Positions 54,140 to 62,791 of a stretch of 64,000 nt of DNA are shown one piece after another; the first letter of the stretch is position 1, and every line of letters begins with the position of its first letter. The DNA is from an uncultured Prevotella sp. (GTDB lineage Bacteria; Bacteroidota; Bacteroidia; Bacteroidales; Bacteroidaceae), in the NCBI GenBank assembly GCA_944319915.1, contig CALUEY010000002.1:62001-126000 (forward strand), given 5' to 3'. The notes beneath the pieces are model-generated. The model made no database searches, was not told where the DNA came from, and saw only the letters and a program-made list of their open reading frames with translations. Made by a program: the position numbers and the translations under genes.

Positions 54140-55414
54140 CTACAGGAACGGTGAAAGCAAGTGGGCGAACCATCCCACGAACTTCTGCCACGGGTTGCGG
54201 AATTCTTTCCAGTATTCGGGCGTAAGGTATATGCTTTGCTTCTTGTCGCGGTCGAACATGGCGTCGAGCTGCTGCGTTGTGGGTTTGTCTATTATCACGG
54301 CGTTCTCCTCGTAGTCCCAGCTAAGGCTGCGGGCGTTGAGGTTAGCGCTGCCCACGGTGCAGTAGCGGCCGTCAACCATGATGACCTTAGAGTGGTGGAA
54401 GCCCGGCTGGTAGAGCCACACGTCGGCCCCTTTCTTCATCAGTTTGTGCACGTTGTAGAACACGCAGGCAGGCGTGAGCGGTATGTCGCTGTGGGCGGAA
54501 ACCATGATTTCAACCTTCACGCCGCGTTTCAGCGCGTTCTTTATTGCCCGTTTCACCTTGCGGTTGAGCGTGAAGTAGGGGTTGATGAGCTTTATCGAGT
54601 CCTTGGCACTGTTGAAGGCGTTGATGTAGAAAGTGCGTATAATCTCGTTGGTGGTGCGTGGCTCGCGGTTGATTATGCCCACTTTCTTGTGTCCGGCGGT
54701 AGGTGTGGTGTCGGGCTTCAGGCCTTCCAGCTCCACGGGCTGGTAGGCGCGGAAGTATTTTTGCTTCCAGATGTCCTCGCCGGTCACCTTTTCCCACATC
54801 CTCACGAATATCATTTGCAGCTGGCTCACGGCCCCTCCCTCGATGCGGCAGTGCATGTCGCGCCATTCGCCCACCTCTTCGGTGCCGTTGATGTAGTAGT
54901 CTGCCACGTTCATCCCGCCCGTGTAGGCCACGTTGCCGTCGATGACCACAATCTTGCGGTGGTCGCGCGTGAACACGTGGTTTATCCACGGGAAGCGCAG
55001 CGGGTCGAACTCGTATATCTGTATGCCCTCCTCCCGCAGCTTCTTGATGTGCTTCCTCTTCAGCGGTCGGTTGTTGGAGTCGTTGCCAAAGCCATCGAAC
55101 AAGGCCCTTACCTCCACTCCTTCCTTTGCCTTGCGGCGCAGTAGCCTGAACAGCTCGGCGGCGATGGAGTCGTTGCGGAAGTTGAAGTATTCAAGGTGGA
55201 TGCTGCTCTTGGCCTGCTCGATGGCCTTGAACATATCGTCGAACTTCTCTTGCCCCGACATGAGCAGCACCACCTTGTTGTTGTCGGTGAACTTCACGCC
55301 GCTTCCTTCGAGCACGTCTACGATGATGGAGTCGCTCGTTTCGGCATGCAAGGCACAGCCGCCTGGTGCAGGCAGCAGCGCCAACAATATAATAATGTAT
55401 AAGAGTCTGGTCAT
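54140..55414 (-). CDS. Phospholipase D family / cardiolipin-synthase-like protein
   Basis: A 424-residue protein with two HKD motifs: HRKIVVIDGNVAYTGG and HHSKVIMVDGRYCTVGS. The N-terminus has one hydrophobic segment (LLYIIILLALLPAPGGCA), which could be a signal peptide, a weak lipobox or an anchor, unlike typical cardiolipin synthases with two N-terminal helices. It would make cardiolipin from phosphatidylglycerol or act as a phospholipase. It follows kdsD by 20 nt in the same operon. Confidence 0.85.
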   Translation of the reverse strand: MTRLLYIIILLALLPAPGGCALHAETSDSIIVDVLEGSGVKFTDNNKVVLLMSGQEKFDDMFKAIEQAKSSIHLEYFNFRNDSIAAELFRLLRRKAKEGVEVRALFDGFGNDSNNRPLKRKHIKKLREEGIQIYEFDPLRFPWINHVFTRDHRKIVVIDGNVAYTGGMNVADYYINGTEEVGEWRDMHCRIEGGAVSQLQMIFVRMWEKVTGEDIWKQKYFRAYQPVELEGLKPDTTPTAGHKKVGIINREPRTTNEIIRTFYINAFNSAKDSIKLINPYFTLNRKVKRAIKNALKRGVKVEIMVSAHSDIPLTPACVFYNVHKLMKKGADVWLYQPGFHHSKVIMVDGRYCTVGSANLNARSLSWDYEENAVIIDKPTTQQLDAMFDRDKKQSIYLTPEYWKEFRNPWQKFVGWFAHLLSPFL

Positions 55415-55434
55415 CGTTTATGTGTCGGCCCGGG

Positions 55435-56382
55435 TCACACCATGCACGAGTAGTGGTCCACTACGCCCAGCAGCCGGTTGTCGTTGTCGGTCACGAGTAC
55501 GGTGTGAATCTTGTATTTGTTCATGATGTCCTGTATCTCCGTTATCCTTGTTTCTGGCGCTACGGTCTTTGGCTTGCGGGTCATGATGTCGGCCACGGTG
55601 CGGTCGAAGAACTCGGCCTGCCACTTCTCCATGGCCCGGCGTATGTCGCCGTCGGTGATGAGGCCCACCACCTTCCCCTCGCGCTCCGCCACGCCGAGGC
55701 CCAGCTTGCCCTTGCTCACGAGGATGATGGCCTCGCCCAGGTGCATCTCGGGGGTTATTATGGGCATGTCGGTTGTGCGCATCACGTCCTGCGCCGTGGT
55801 GAGCAGCCTCTTGCCCAGCTCGCCGCCGGGGTGGAACTGCGCAAAGTCCTTTGGCTGGAAGTTGCGCCGCTCCATCAGGGCCACGGCCAGTGCGTCGCCC
55901 ATGGCGAGCGTTGCGGTGGTGCTGCTGGTGGGCGCGAGGTTGAGCGGGCAGGCCTCCTTGCTCACGCTTACGTTGATGTGGCACGTGGAGTACTTTGCCA
56001 GCAGCGAGCCTGGGTTGCCGCTCATGCCTATGATAGGCACGCGCATGTGCTGCAGCATGGGTATGAAGCGCAGCAGCTCGTCGGTTTGGCCCGAGTTGGA
56101 AATGGCGAGCACCACATCGTCGGGCGTCATCACGCCGAGGTCTCCGTGGTAAACGTCGAGCGGGTTGATGAAGAACGACGGCGTGCCGGTGCTCGACAGT
56201 GTGGCCGCTATCTTGGCCCCTATGTGTCCGCTCTTGCCCACGCCGGTCACTATCACCTTGCCGTGGCAGCCGAGGATAAGCTCCACGGCGTTGTCGAAGT
56301 TGGCGTCAATCTTGGGTATGAGGTCGAGCAGGGCCTGTGCCTCGTCCTTTATGCATTGTATGGCGTAGTCTCTTACAGTCAT
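55435..56382 (-). CDS. kdsD: Arabinose-5-phosphate isomerase
   Basis: A 315-residue cytosolic enzyme. An N-terminal SIS domain (VTGVGKSGHIGAKIAATLSS, ISNSGQTDELL) is followed by a pair of CBS domains (about 200-310: ISNSG region then DGDIRRAMEKW and VVDHYSCMV near the end). It interconverts ribulose-5-phosphate and arabinose-5-phosphate, the first step of Kdo synthesis. Directly downstream of kdsA (21 nt). Confidence 0.93.
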   Translation of the reverse strand: MTVRDYAIQCIKDEAQALLDLIPKIDANFDNAVELILGCHGKVIVTGVGKSGHIGAKIAATLSSTGTPSFFINPLDVYHGDLGVMTPDDVVLAISNSGQTDELLRFIPMLQHMRVPIIGMSGNPGSLLAKYSTCHINVSVSKEACPLNLAPTSSTTATLAMGDALAVALMERRNFQPKDFAQFHPGGELGKRLLTTAQDVMRTTDMPIITPEMHLGEAIILVSKGKLGLGVAEREGKVVGLITDGDIRRAMEKWQAEFFDRTVADIMTRKPKTVAPETRITEIQDIMNKYKIHTVLVTDNDNRLLGVVDHYSCMV

Positions 56383-56403
56383 CTCGTTAGCTTTTTTGTT
56401 GCG

Positions 56404-57159
56404 TCATGCCATGATTTCCTTCACGAGCGGAGCCAGCTTGGCCAGCTCCAGCATGTTGGCGGCGTCGCTAAGTCCGCGGTCGGGGTCGGGGTGGACTTCG
56501 AAAAACCAGCCCGTGGCCCCGAACGCCTTGGCCGCCATGGCCATCTGCGGCACGAAGCGGCGGTCGCCCCCCGTCTTGCCGTCGGCGCCGCCGGGGCGCT
56601 GCACGCTGTGCGTGCAGTCCATGATAACCGTGGGGGCTATCGCGAGCATATCGCTGATGTTGCGGAAGTCCACCACAAGGTTGTTGTAGCCAAACATATT
56701 GCCGCGCTCAGTAAGCCACACGTCAGTGGCCCCGGCCTGGCGCGCCTTTTCCACGGGGTAGCGCATATCCTGCCCGCTGAGGAACTGCGCCTTCTTTATG
56801 TTCACCGTGCGCCCTGTGCGCGCCGCTGCCACGAGCAGGTCGGTCTGGCGGCAGAGGAAGGCAGGTATCTGCAGCACATCGGCCACCTCGGCTGCGGGCG
56901 CAGCCTGCCAGCTCTCGTGTATGTCGGTAAGTATCTTCAGCCCGTAGCGGCTCTTTACGTCGGCCAGCATCTGCATGCCGCGCTCCAGCCCGGGGCCGCG
57001 GAACGAGCCGGCCGACGTGCGGTTGGCCTTGTCGAACGATGCCTTGAAGATGATGTCGCAGCCCAGCTCGGCGTTTATCCTCACTATCTCGCGGGCCACC
57101 GTGTCAAGCAGCTCGGCCGACTCGATGACGCACGGCCCGGCGATTATCGTATGTTTCAT
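56404..57159 (-). CDS. kdsA: 3-deoxy-8-phosphooctulonate synthase
   Basis: A 251-residue cytosolic enzyme condensing arabinose-5-phosphate with phosphoenolpyruvate. TIIAGPCVIES, FKASFDKANR, QTDLLVAAA, MDCTHSVQRPGG and FFEVHPDPDRGLSD are the family motifs in order. ATG 57159 is used; 57174 is possible. The ATG at 57255 lies upstream of the promoter (reverse TACTTTTG, 57189-57196). First of kdsA-kdsD-PLD. Confidence 0.95.
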   Translation of the reverse strand: MKHTIIAGPCVIESAELLDTVAREIVRINAELGCDIIFKASFDKANRTSAGSFRGPGLERGMQMLADVKSRYGLKILTDIHESWQAAPAAEVADVLQIPAFLCRQTDLLVAAARTGRTVNIKKAQFLSGQDMRYPVEKARQAGATDVWLTERGNMFGYNNLVVDFRNISDMLAIAPTVIMDCTHSVQRPGGADGKTGGDRRFVPQMAMAAKAFGATGWFFEVHPDPDRGLSDAANMLELAKLAPLVKEIMA

Positions 57160-57188
57160 GCAAGTATGTGTCATAGGTTTAATCGCTG

Positions 57189-57196
57189 CAAAAGTA
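57189..57196 (-). promoter_or_regulatory. Promoter -7 box of the kdsA operon
   Basis: Reverse-strand TACTTTTG, 30 nt upstream of ATG 57159. Confidence 0.6.
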
Positions 57197-57446
57197 CGAA
57201 TAATCACCGTAACAAACGAATAAAAACGATTAAATGACCTTAAGTAGCCATTCAAAATTAATCGATATAATTTTTGAACATCTACTTACATACATTGAAA
57301 ATTGGCCGAACCCAGCGGTTTTCTGCAGAGAACGGCCATTGGGAGTTCGGCAAGGAGTTTTCCGTGGCCTTCTTCTTGCGGCGCAGTCGTTACCTCAATG
57401 GCCTTGCCGTTGGCCAGTGGAGGCGTTGTTGCGTGGCGCGGCTTAT

Positions 57447-57643
57447 GTAAAATAAATTCCTCAAGATGATTATCTTGCGTAACAGCTTGTGCCTCAAATG
57501 CTTACGCTTCATGCCGTTTGGCGTTCTAAAACAGCCCGTTTTGGAGGCTCAAATGGCCTGTTTTTCAGCCTCAAACGGCACTTTTTGCAACCCCATCCAC
57601 CCCTCATGGACTGCCAACAGCGCGTTTGTAAACATTTCTTCAC
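57447..57643. repeat. Intergenic 22-bp-unit element, copy 6
   Basis: A 197-bp element. The left end is GTAAAATAAATTCC (57447-57460). The arm contains GCTTGTGCCTCA and GCTTAC, matching copy 1. Units are at 57506-57527, 57528-57549, 57550-57571 and 57572-57593. The right arm ends in GTAAACATTTCTTCAC (57628-57643). It lies between kdsA (minus) and the methyltransferase remnant (plus). Confidence 0.82.
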
Positions 57644-57734
57644 TCGCGCATTGCCCAGTGGCAAGCATTGCCAGTTGGTGCAGTTTGGCTGCAACCTTTT
57701 GCGGGCTTTGTGGCTGTTTTCTGGATAATTGTTG

Positions 57735-57742
57735 TATTTTTG
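57735..57742 (+). promoter_or_regulatory. Promoter -7 box before the methyltransferase remnant
   Basis: TATTTTTG, 43 nt before ATG 57785. It may now drive the kinase at 58050 through the dead gene. Confidence 0.5.
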
Positions 57743-57784
57743 CAGTGCAAAGGCAACGACGCCGTTTGCGATAAAGAGCTTAAG

Positions 57785-58053
57785 ATGCTGAGATTCATAG
57801 ACTTGTTCGCAGGGATAGGGGCATACGCTGCGGCGTGGAGCAGGCGGCGTGGAGCGTTGGTGTTTACAATTGCCGCCCTGCCGCTATTGTGGCGCGCAGC
57901 TTTCTTGCCCGCCACTGTTTTGTGTATGGCCAAAAACTTATCTGCCAGGATTCTTGGCTGCGTGATGGCGGCAGACGGCATTGTGACGATAAAGGAACTG
58001 TTGGCTATCTCATTGAGCAACAGCATTATGCAACATTGGAGTTAAAGCGATGA
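57785..58053 (+). pseudogene. DNA (cytosine-5) methyltransferase N-terminal remnant, frameshifted
   Basis: From ATG 57785 the frame reads MLRFIDLFAGIG, motif I of C5-cytosine methyltransferases, then departs. Moving back one base at the G-run 57818-57821 restores GIRCGVEQAAWSVGVYN, the expected continuation (family: GG-x-R-x-G-x-E-Q-A-G). So one G appears lost from a homopolymer. After about 25 matching residues neither frame shows motif IV (PC) or later motifs; the remainder is about 60 codons ending at 58053, so the gene is also truncated. It overlaps the kinase start. Decay is inferred; a base-calling error would explain the shift but not the truncation. Confidence 0.6.
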
Positions 58054-58892
58054 TACTGATAGCAGACAGCGGGAGCACCAAGGCCGACTGGTGGCTGGCC
58101 GAGGGCGGGCGCGCAGTGAGGCGCGCAGCCACCCAGGGCATTAACCCCTACCATCAGGGTGAGGAAGAGATAAGCTCCATAGTATTGGGCGAGCTTGTGC
58201 CGCAGATGGGCGGCTGCGAGCCGCAGGGAGTGCATTTCTACGGCAGCGGCTGCCGCGAGGAGGTGGCCCCTGTGGTGGAGTCGGCGCTGCGGCGGGCGTT
58301 CCCCGGCGCGGAGGCGATAGAGGCGCGGGGCGACCTGCTCGGCGCAGCGCGCGCCGTATGCGGGCGGAGCGAGGGCGTGGCCTGCATATTAGGCACTGGC
58401 AGCAACTCCTGCCTCTACGATGGCGAGGCGATTGTGGCCAACACGCCGCCGCTCGGCTATATCCTTGGCGACGAGGGCAGCGGGGCGGTGCTGGGCCGAG
58501 AGTTCGTAAACGCGCTCTTCAAGGGGCGTCTGCCCGAGGCACTGTGCCGTGAGTTCATGGCCGAGAGCGGGCTGACGATGGCCGACGTGATACGCCGCGT
58601 TTACCGCGAGCCGCTGGCCAACCGCTTCCTGGCCTCGCTCTCGCCTTTTGTCCACTCCCATCTTTCATGCCCGGAGCTTCGCTCCATGGTCATTGGCAGC
58701 TTCAGGAGCTTCCTGCGCAACAACGTGGCCTGCTACCGCCGGCCCGACCTGCCGCTGGGCATAGTGGGCAGCGTGGGCTACCATTACAGCGCGGAGCTGG
58801 CCGAGGCGGCCATGGCCGAGGGCATGAGCCTGGGGCAGGTGGTGAGCAGCCCCATGGAGGGGCTTCTGCGCTTCCACTGCGGCGAGGCATGA
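58050..58892 (+). CDS. N-acetylglucosamine kinase-like protein (BadF/BcrA family)
   Basis: A 280-residue cytosolic sugar-kinase-fold ATPase. DSGSTKADWWL is the phosphate 1 motif, ILGTGSNSCLYDG the phosphate 2 motif and GYILGDEGSGAVLGREF a conserved loop. Bacteroidetes relatives are annotated as N-acetylglucosamine kinases; substrate not proven. A GC-rich hairpin follows the stop codon. Confidence 0.85.
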   Translation: MILIADSGSTKADWWLAEGGRAVRRAATQGINPYHQGEEEISSIVLGELVPQMGGCEPQGVHFYGSGCREEVAPVVESALRRAFPGAEAIEARGDLLGAARAVCGRSEGVACILGTGSNSCLYDGEAIVANTPPLGYILGDEGSGAVLGREFVNALFKGRLPEALCREFMAESGLTMADVIRRVYREPLANRFLASLSPFVHSHLSCPELRSMVIGSFRSFLRNNVACYRRPDLPLGIVGSVGYHYSAELAEAAMAEGMSLGQVVSSPMEGLLRFHCGEA

Positions 58893-58893
58893 C

Positions 58894-58920
58894 GCAGGTT
58901 GCGGCCGGGCCGCAGCCTGC
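58894..58920 (+). terminator. GC-rich hairpin after the kinase gene
   Basis: A GCAGGTTGCGGC / GCCGCAGCCTGC stem with a short loop. There is no T-tract, so terminator function is uncertain. Confidence 0.45.
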
Positions 58921-59008
58921 GGAACGCGTGCATTGTTGATTTGGATTAAACTATTGTTTCTGTGGAAACATTTTCGCGGCGTTTAGGTTTTCTTTGCAAT
59001 AAATTTAC

Positions 59009-59016
59009 TACCTTTG
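59009..59016 (+). promoter_or_regulatory. Promoter -7 box of the nuo operon
   Basis: TACCTTTG, 43 nt before nuoA. Confidence 0.65.
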
Positions 59017-59058
59017 CAACCGCTTAACGCATACAAATTTGTAATATTATAGTTTTTT

Positions 59059-59409
59059 ATGTATTTTACTTTATTCATTACCGTTATCTTGACGGCTGTC
59101 GTATTGGTGGTTGGCGCATACGTCGTTGCCAAGCTGATAGGGCCGCGTTCGTACAATCCGGTAAAGGGAGAACCGTTTGAGTGTGGTATCCCCACGCGAG
59201 GCACATCATGGCTTCCGATACACGTGGGCTACTATCTCTTCGCCATCCTTTTCCTGATGTTCGACATCGAGACCGTGTTCCTCTATCCATGGGCAGTGGT
59301 CGTTAAGCAGTTTGGGGCAATGGCTCTTTGCAGCATTGGCTTCTTCCTGGTGGTATTGGTATTTGGCTTGGCATACGCCTGGCGGAAAGGAGCGTTGGAA
59401 TGGAAGTGA
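59059..59409 (+). CDS. nuoA: NADH-quinone oxidoreductase subunit A
   Basis: A 116-residue inner-membrane subunit with three membrane helices. GPRSYNPVKGEPFECGIP in the loop is the family signature. First gene of the operon; its end overlaps nuoB by 10 nt. Confidence 0.95.
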   Translation: MYFTLFITVILTAVVLVVGAYVVAKLIGPRSYNPVKGEPFECGIPTRGTSWLPIHVGYYLFAILFLMFDIETVFLYPWAVVVKQFGAMALCSIGFFLVVLVFGLAYAWRKGALEWK

Positions 59410-60056
59410 GAAAGCCCGTCATCAAGAGCATCCCCTATGGGGAATTCAAGGACAACGAGACGCTTGAGAAACTTGTGGCCGAGCTTCACGCCGGCGGCAC
59501 TGGCGTGGTGCTCGGAACTCTCGACCAGGCCATCAACTGGGGGCGCAGCAACTCGCTGTGGTCGCTCACTTTCGCCACGAGCTGCTGCGGCATCGAGTTC
59601 ATGGCCGTGGGCTGCGCCCGCTACGACTTCGCCCGCTTCGGCTTCGAGGTGACTCGCAACTCGCCGCGCCAGGCCGACCTCATAATGTGCGCCGGGACGA
59701 TAACCCACAAGATGGCGCCGGTGTTCAAGCGCCTCTACGACGAGATGGCCGACCCTAAGTATGTGGTGGCCGTGGGCGGCTGCGCCATATCGGGCGGCCC
59801 GTTCAAGGACAGCTACCACGTGGTGCGTGGCATCAACGAGATTGTGCCGGTAGACGTGTACATCCCCGGCTGCCCGCCGCGCCCCGAGGCCATCATGTAT
59901 GGCATGATGCAGCTGCAGCGCAAGGTGAAGATTGAGAAATTCTTCGGAGGCGTGAACCACAAGCAGACCGCCGAGGAGCGCCGCGAGGCCATGAAGCCCA
60001 TCGTGGTGACCAACGTGCCTAAGGATTTCGACCCCAACGGCAGCCATGCCGAATAA
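59400..60056 (+). CDS. nuoB: NADH-quinone oxidoreductase subunit B
   Basis: A 218-residue peripheral subunit carrying cluster N2. The four Cys are in FATSCCGIEF, MCAGTITHKM and IPGCPPRP. The start 59400 overlaps nuoA. The C-terminal tail (after KIEKFFGG) is longer than in E. coli. Confidence 0.96.
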   Translation: MEVRKPVIKSIPYGEFKDNETLEKLVAELHAGGTGVVLGTLDQAINWGRSNSLWSLTFATSCCGIEFMAVGCARYDFARFGFEVTRNSPRQADLIMCAGTITHKMAPVFKRLYDEMADPKYVVAVGGCAISGGPFKDSYHVVRGINEIVPVDVYIPGCPPRPEAIMYGMMQLQRKVKIEKFFGGVNHKQTAEERREAMKPIVVTNVPKDFDPNGSHAE

Positions 60057-60077
60057 TATAATAAGGTAAGAGAAAAT

Positions 60078-61649
60078 ATGAAACTGAATAACATAATATT
60101 CGACAAGGGCAGCTTTGCCGCCGGAATGGCGAAGCTGAGGAACGACAAGCATTTTGACTACCTTGTTACTATCGTAGGCGAGGACTTCGGCGAGGAGGGG
60201 CTCGGGTGCATATATATACTTGAGAACACCGACACGCATGAGCGCACGTCGATCAAGGAGCTGGCCGAGCGCGTGGGCGACGACTACGTAATCCCCACCG
60301 TCTGCCCACTGTGGAAGTCGGCCGAGCTGCTGGAGCGCGAGGTGTTCGACTTCTTCGGCATCAAGTTCCTTGGCCACCCGGATATGCGCAGGCTCTTCCT
60401 TCGCAGCGACTTCGTGGGCTATCCGTTCCGCAAGGACTACGACATGAGCCCCGAGAACAACCGCTATACGCTCGAGGACGACCCCGAGCCTGACTACACA
60501 TACCAGTATTCGCTCGATGCCGACGGCAACCTGCAGGCAAGGCAGCGCAAGCTCTTCACCGACGACGACTTCGTGGTGAACATCGGCCCGCAGCACCCGT
60601 CGACGCACGGCGTGCTGCGGCTGCAGACCGTGCTCGACGGCGAGACCGTGAGGAAGATTTACCCGCACTTCGGCTACATCCACCGCGGAGTGGAGAAGAT
60701 GTGCGAGAAGTACACTTACCCGCAGACGCTCGCACTGACCGACCGCCTCGACTACCTCAGCGCAATGATGAACCGCCACGCTCTCTGCGGCGTGATAGAG
60801 GAGGCCATGGGCGTTGAGCTTACCGACCGCATACAGTACATCCGCACCATAATGGACGAGCTGCAGCGCCTCGACAGCCACTTGCTCTACATAGGCTGCT
60901 GCGCCCAGGACCTGGGCGCCCTCACGGCATTCCTCTATTCAATGCGCGACCGCGAGCACGTGCTCAACGCCATGGAGGAGACCACCGGCGGGCGGCTCAT
61001 ACAGAACTACTACCGCATAGGCGGACTGCAGGATGACATCGACCCCAACTTCGTGAAGAACGTGAAGGACTTGTGCTCCTACATCAAGCCGATGTTCCAG
61101 GAATACATGGATGTGTTCGGCGACAACGTAATCATGCAGAACCGTTTCAAGAAGGTTGGGCCGCTCTCCAAGGCCGACGCCATCAGCTACGGAGTGTCGG
61201 GAGCATCGGGCCGCGCATCCGACTGGCACAACGACGTGCGCAAGAACCACCCCTACGCCATGTATGGCAAGGTGGAGTTCAATGAGATAACCAACTCCAT
61301 GTGCGACTCCATGGGCCGCTACCTCGTGCGCATAGAGGAGATGAAGCAGAGCGTGCGCATCATAGAGCAGCTCATCGACAACATCCCCGAGGGCGACTTC
61401 TACGTGAAGCAGAAGCCCATCATCAAGGTGCCGGAGGGCCAGTGGTTCTTCTCGTGCGAGGGCTGCCGCGGCGAAATAGGCGTATATCTCGACTCCAAGG
61501 GCGACAAGTCGCCTTACCGCCTGAAGATAAAGCCCATGGGGCTCAACCTCGTGGCAGCCATGGACGAGATGCTGCGCGGGCAGAAGGTGGCCGACATAAT
61601 CACGGCCGGAGCCGCGCTCGACTTCGTTATCCCCGACATCGACCGATAG
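60078..61649 (+). CDS. nuoCD: NADH-quinone oxidoreductase fused subunits C and D
   Basis: 523 residues. The first ~150 are NuoC (VCPLWKSAELLEREVFDFFGIKF, FPFRKDYD-like). From about 170 NuoD begins (NIGPQHPSTHGVLRL, GYIHRGVEKM, PLSKADAISYGVSGASGRASDW). The fusion matches that in E. coli and many Bacteroidetes. It joins the N2 cluster to the quinone site. Confidence 0.96.
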   Translation: MKLNNIIFDKGSFAAGMAKLRNDKHFDYLVTIVGEDFGEEGLGCIYILENTDTHERTSIKELAERVGDDYVIPTVCPLWKSAELLEREVFDFFGIKFLGHPDMRRLFLRSDFVGYPFRKDYDMSPENNRYTLEDDPEPDYTYQYSLDADGNLQARQRKLFTDDDFVVNIGPQHPSTHGVLRLQTVLDGETVRKIYPHFGYIHRGVEKMCEKYTYPQTLALTDRLDYLSAMMNRHALCGVIEEAMGVELTDRIQYIRTIMDELQRLDSHLLYIGCCAQDLGALTAFLYSMRDREHVLNAMEETTGGRLIQNYYRIGGLQDDIDPNFVKNVKDLCSYIKPMFQEYMDVFGDNVIMQNRFKKVGPLSKADAISYGVSGASGRASDWHNDVRKNHPYAMYGKVEFNEITNSMCDSMGRYLVRIEEMKQSVRIIEQLIDNIPEGDFYVKQKPIIKVPEGQWFFSCEGCRGEIGVYLDSKGDKSPYRLKIKPMGLNLVAAMDEMLRGQKVADIITAGAALDFVIPDIDR

Positions 61650-61691
61650 GGCTTTTCACTAATTCGTATTTTAAACTCATCGCATAACAAG

Positions 61692-62777
61692 ATGTTTGAT
61701 TTTAGTATAGTAACAACGTGGTTCGACAATCTCCTGCGCCAGACCCTTGGGCTGGGAGACTTCTGGTCGATACTTATCGAGTGCATACTGGTTGGAGTGC
61801 TCATACTCGTGGGCTACGCCATGCTGGCTATCGTCTTGATATTCATGGAGCGCAAGGTCTGCGCTTACTTCCAGTGCCGCCTTGGCCCCATGCGCGTGGG
61901 CCCTTGGGGCATCTTCCAGGTGTTTGCCGACGTGCTGAAGATGCTCATCAAGGAAATCTTCGCCGTCGACAAGGCCGACAAGCTGCTCTACTTCGTAGCT
62001 CCATTCCTTGTGATCATCGCTTCAGTGGGCACGTTCTCGTTCCTGCCTTGGAACAAGGGTGCAGAGGTGCTCGACTTCAACGTGGGCATCTTCCTGCTCA
62101 CCGCAGTGTCGAGCATTGGCGTCGTGGGCATCTTCATGGCAGGCTGGGGCAGCAACAACAAGTATGGCGTGGTGTCTGCAATGCGTGGCGCCGTGCAGCT
62201 CATCTCCTACGAGATGTCGCTCGGGCTTTGCCTCATAACCGCCGTTATACTCACCGGCACCATGCAGGTGTCGGGCATAGTGGAGGCGCAGACCGGCCCA
62301 TGGAACTGGCTTATATTCCAAGGCCACATCCCGGCGATAATCGCTTTCCTGGTGTTCCTCGTGGCTGGCAACGCCGAGGCCAACCGCGGCCCGTTCGACT
62401 TGGCCGAGGCCGAGAGCGAGCTTACGGCTGGCTACCACACGGAGTACAGCGGTATGGGCTTCGGTTTCTACTATCTTGCCGAGTACCTCAACCTGTTTGT
62501 CATCGCAGGCATCGCCACAACTGTGTTCCTCGGTGGCTGGGCCCCGGTCAACATCGGCATTGAGGCTTTCGACAATGTGATGGATTATATCCCTGGCATT
62601 GTGTGGTTCCTTGGCAAGACGTTTGCCGTGGTGTGGCTGCTGATGTGGATCCGCTGGACTTTCCCGCGCCTGCGCATCGACCAGATACTGAAGCTTGAGT
62701 GGAAGTATCTCATGCCGCTGTGCCTGCTCAACCTTGTTCTTATGACAATAATTGTCGCTTTCGGGTGGCACTTCTAA
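61692..62777 (+). CDS. nuoH: NADH-quinone oxidoreductase subunit H
   Basis: A 361-residue inner-membrane subunit with eight predicted helices. MERKVCAYFQCRLGPMRVGPWG and EANRGPFDLAEAESELTAGYHTEYSG are the quinone-site signatures, intact here. Confidence 0.96.
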   Translation: MFDFSIVTTWFDNLLRQTLGLGDFWSILIECILVGVLILVGYAMLAIVLIFMERKVCAYFQCRLGPMRVGPWGIFQVFADVLKMLIKEIFAVDKADKLLYFVAPFLVIIASVGTFSFLPWNKGAEVLDFNVGIFLLTAVSSIGVVGIFMAGWGSNNKYGVVSAMRGAVQLISYEMSLGLCLITAVILTGTMQVSGIVEAQTGPWNWLIFQGHIPAIIAFLVFLVAGNAEANRGPFDLAEAESELTAGYHTEYSGMGFGFYYLAEYLNLFVIAGIATTVFLGGWAPVNIGIEAFDNVMDYIPGIVWFLGKTFAVVWLLMWIRWTFPRLRIDQILKLEWKYLMPLCLLNLVLMTIIVAFGWHF

Positions 62778-62791
62778 TCAAGTAAGGAAAA

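Noticed and set aside
227-57643. Roughly 8-kb spacing between the first four elements (and 24 kb to the fifth)
   Set aside because: Only five intervals are visible, the last is 10 kb, and no copies occur near 31 or 39 kb; too little to claim periodicity.
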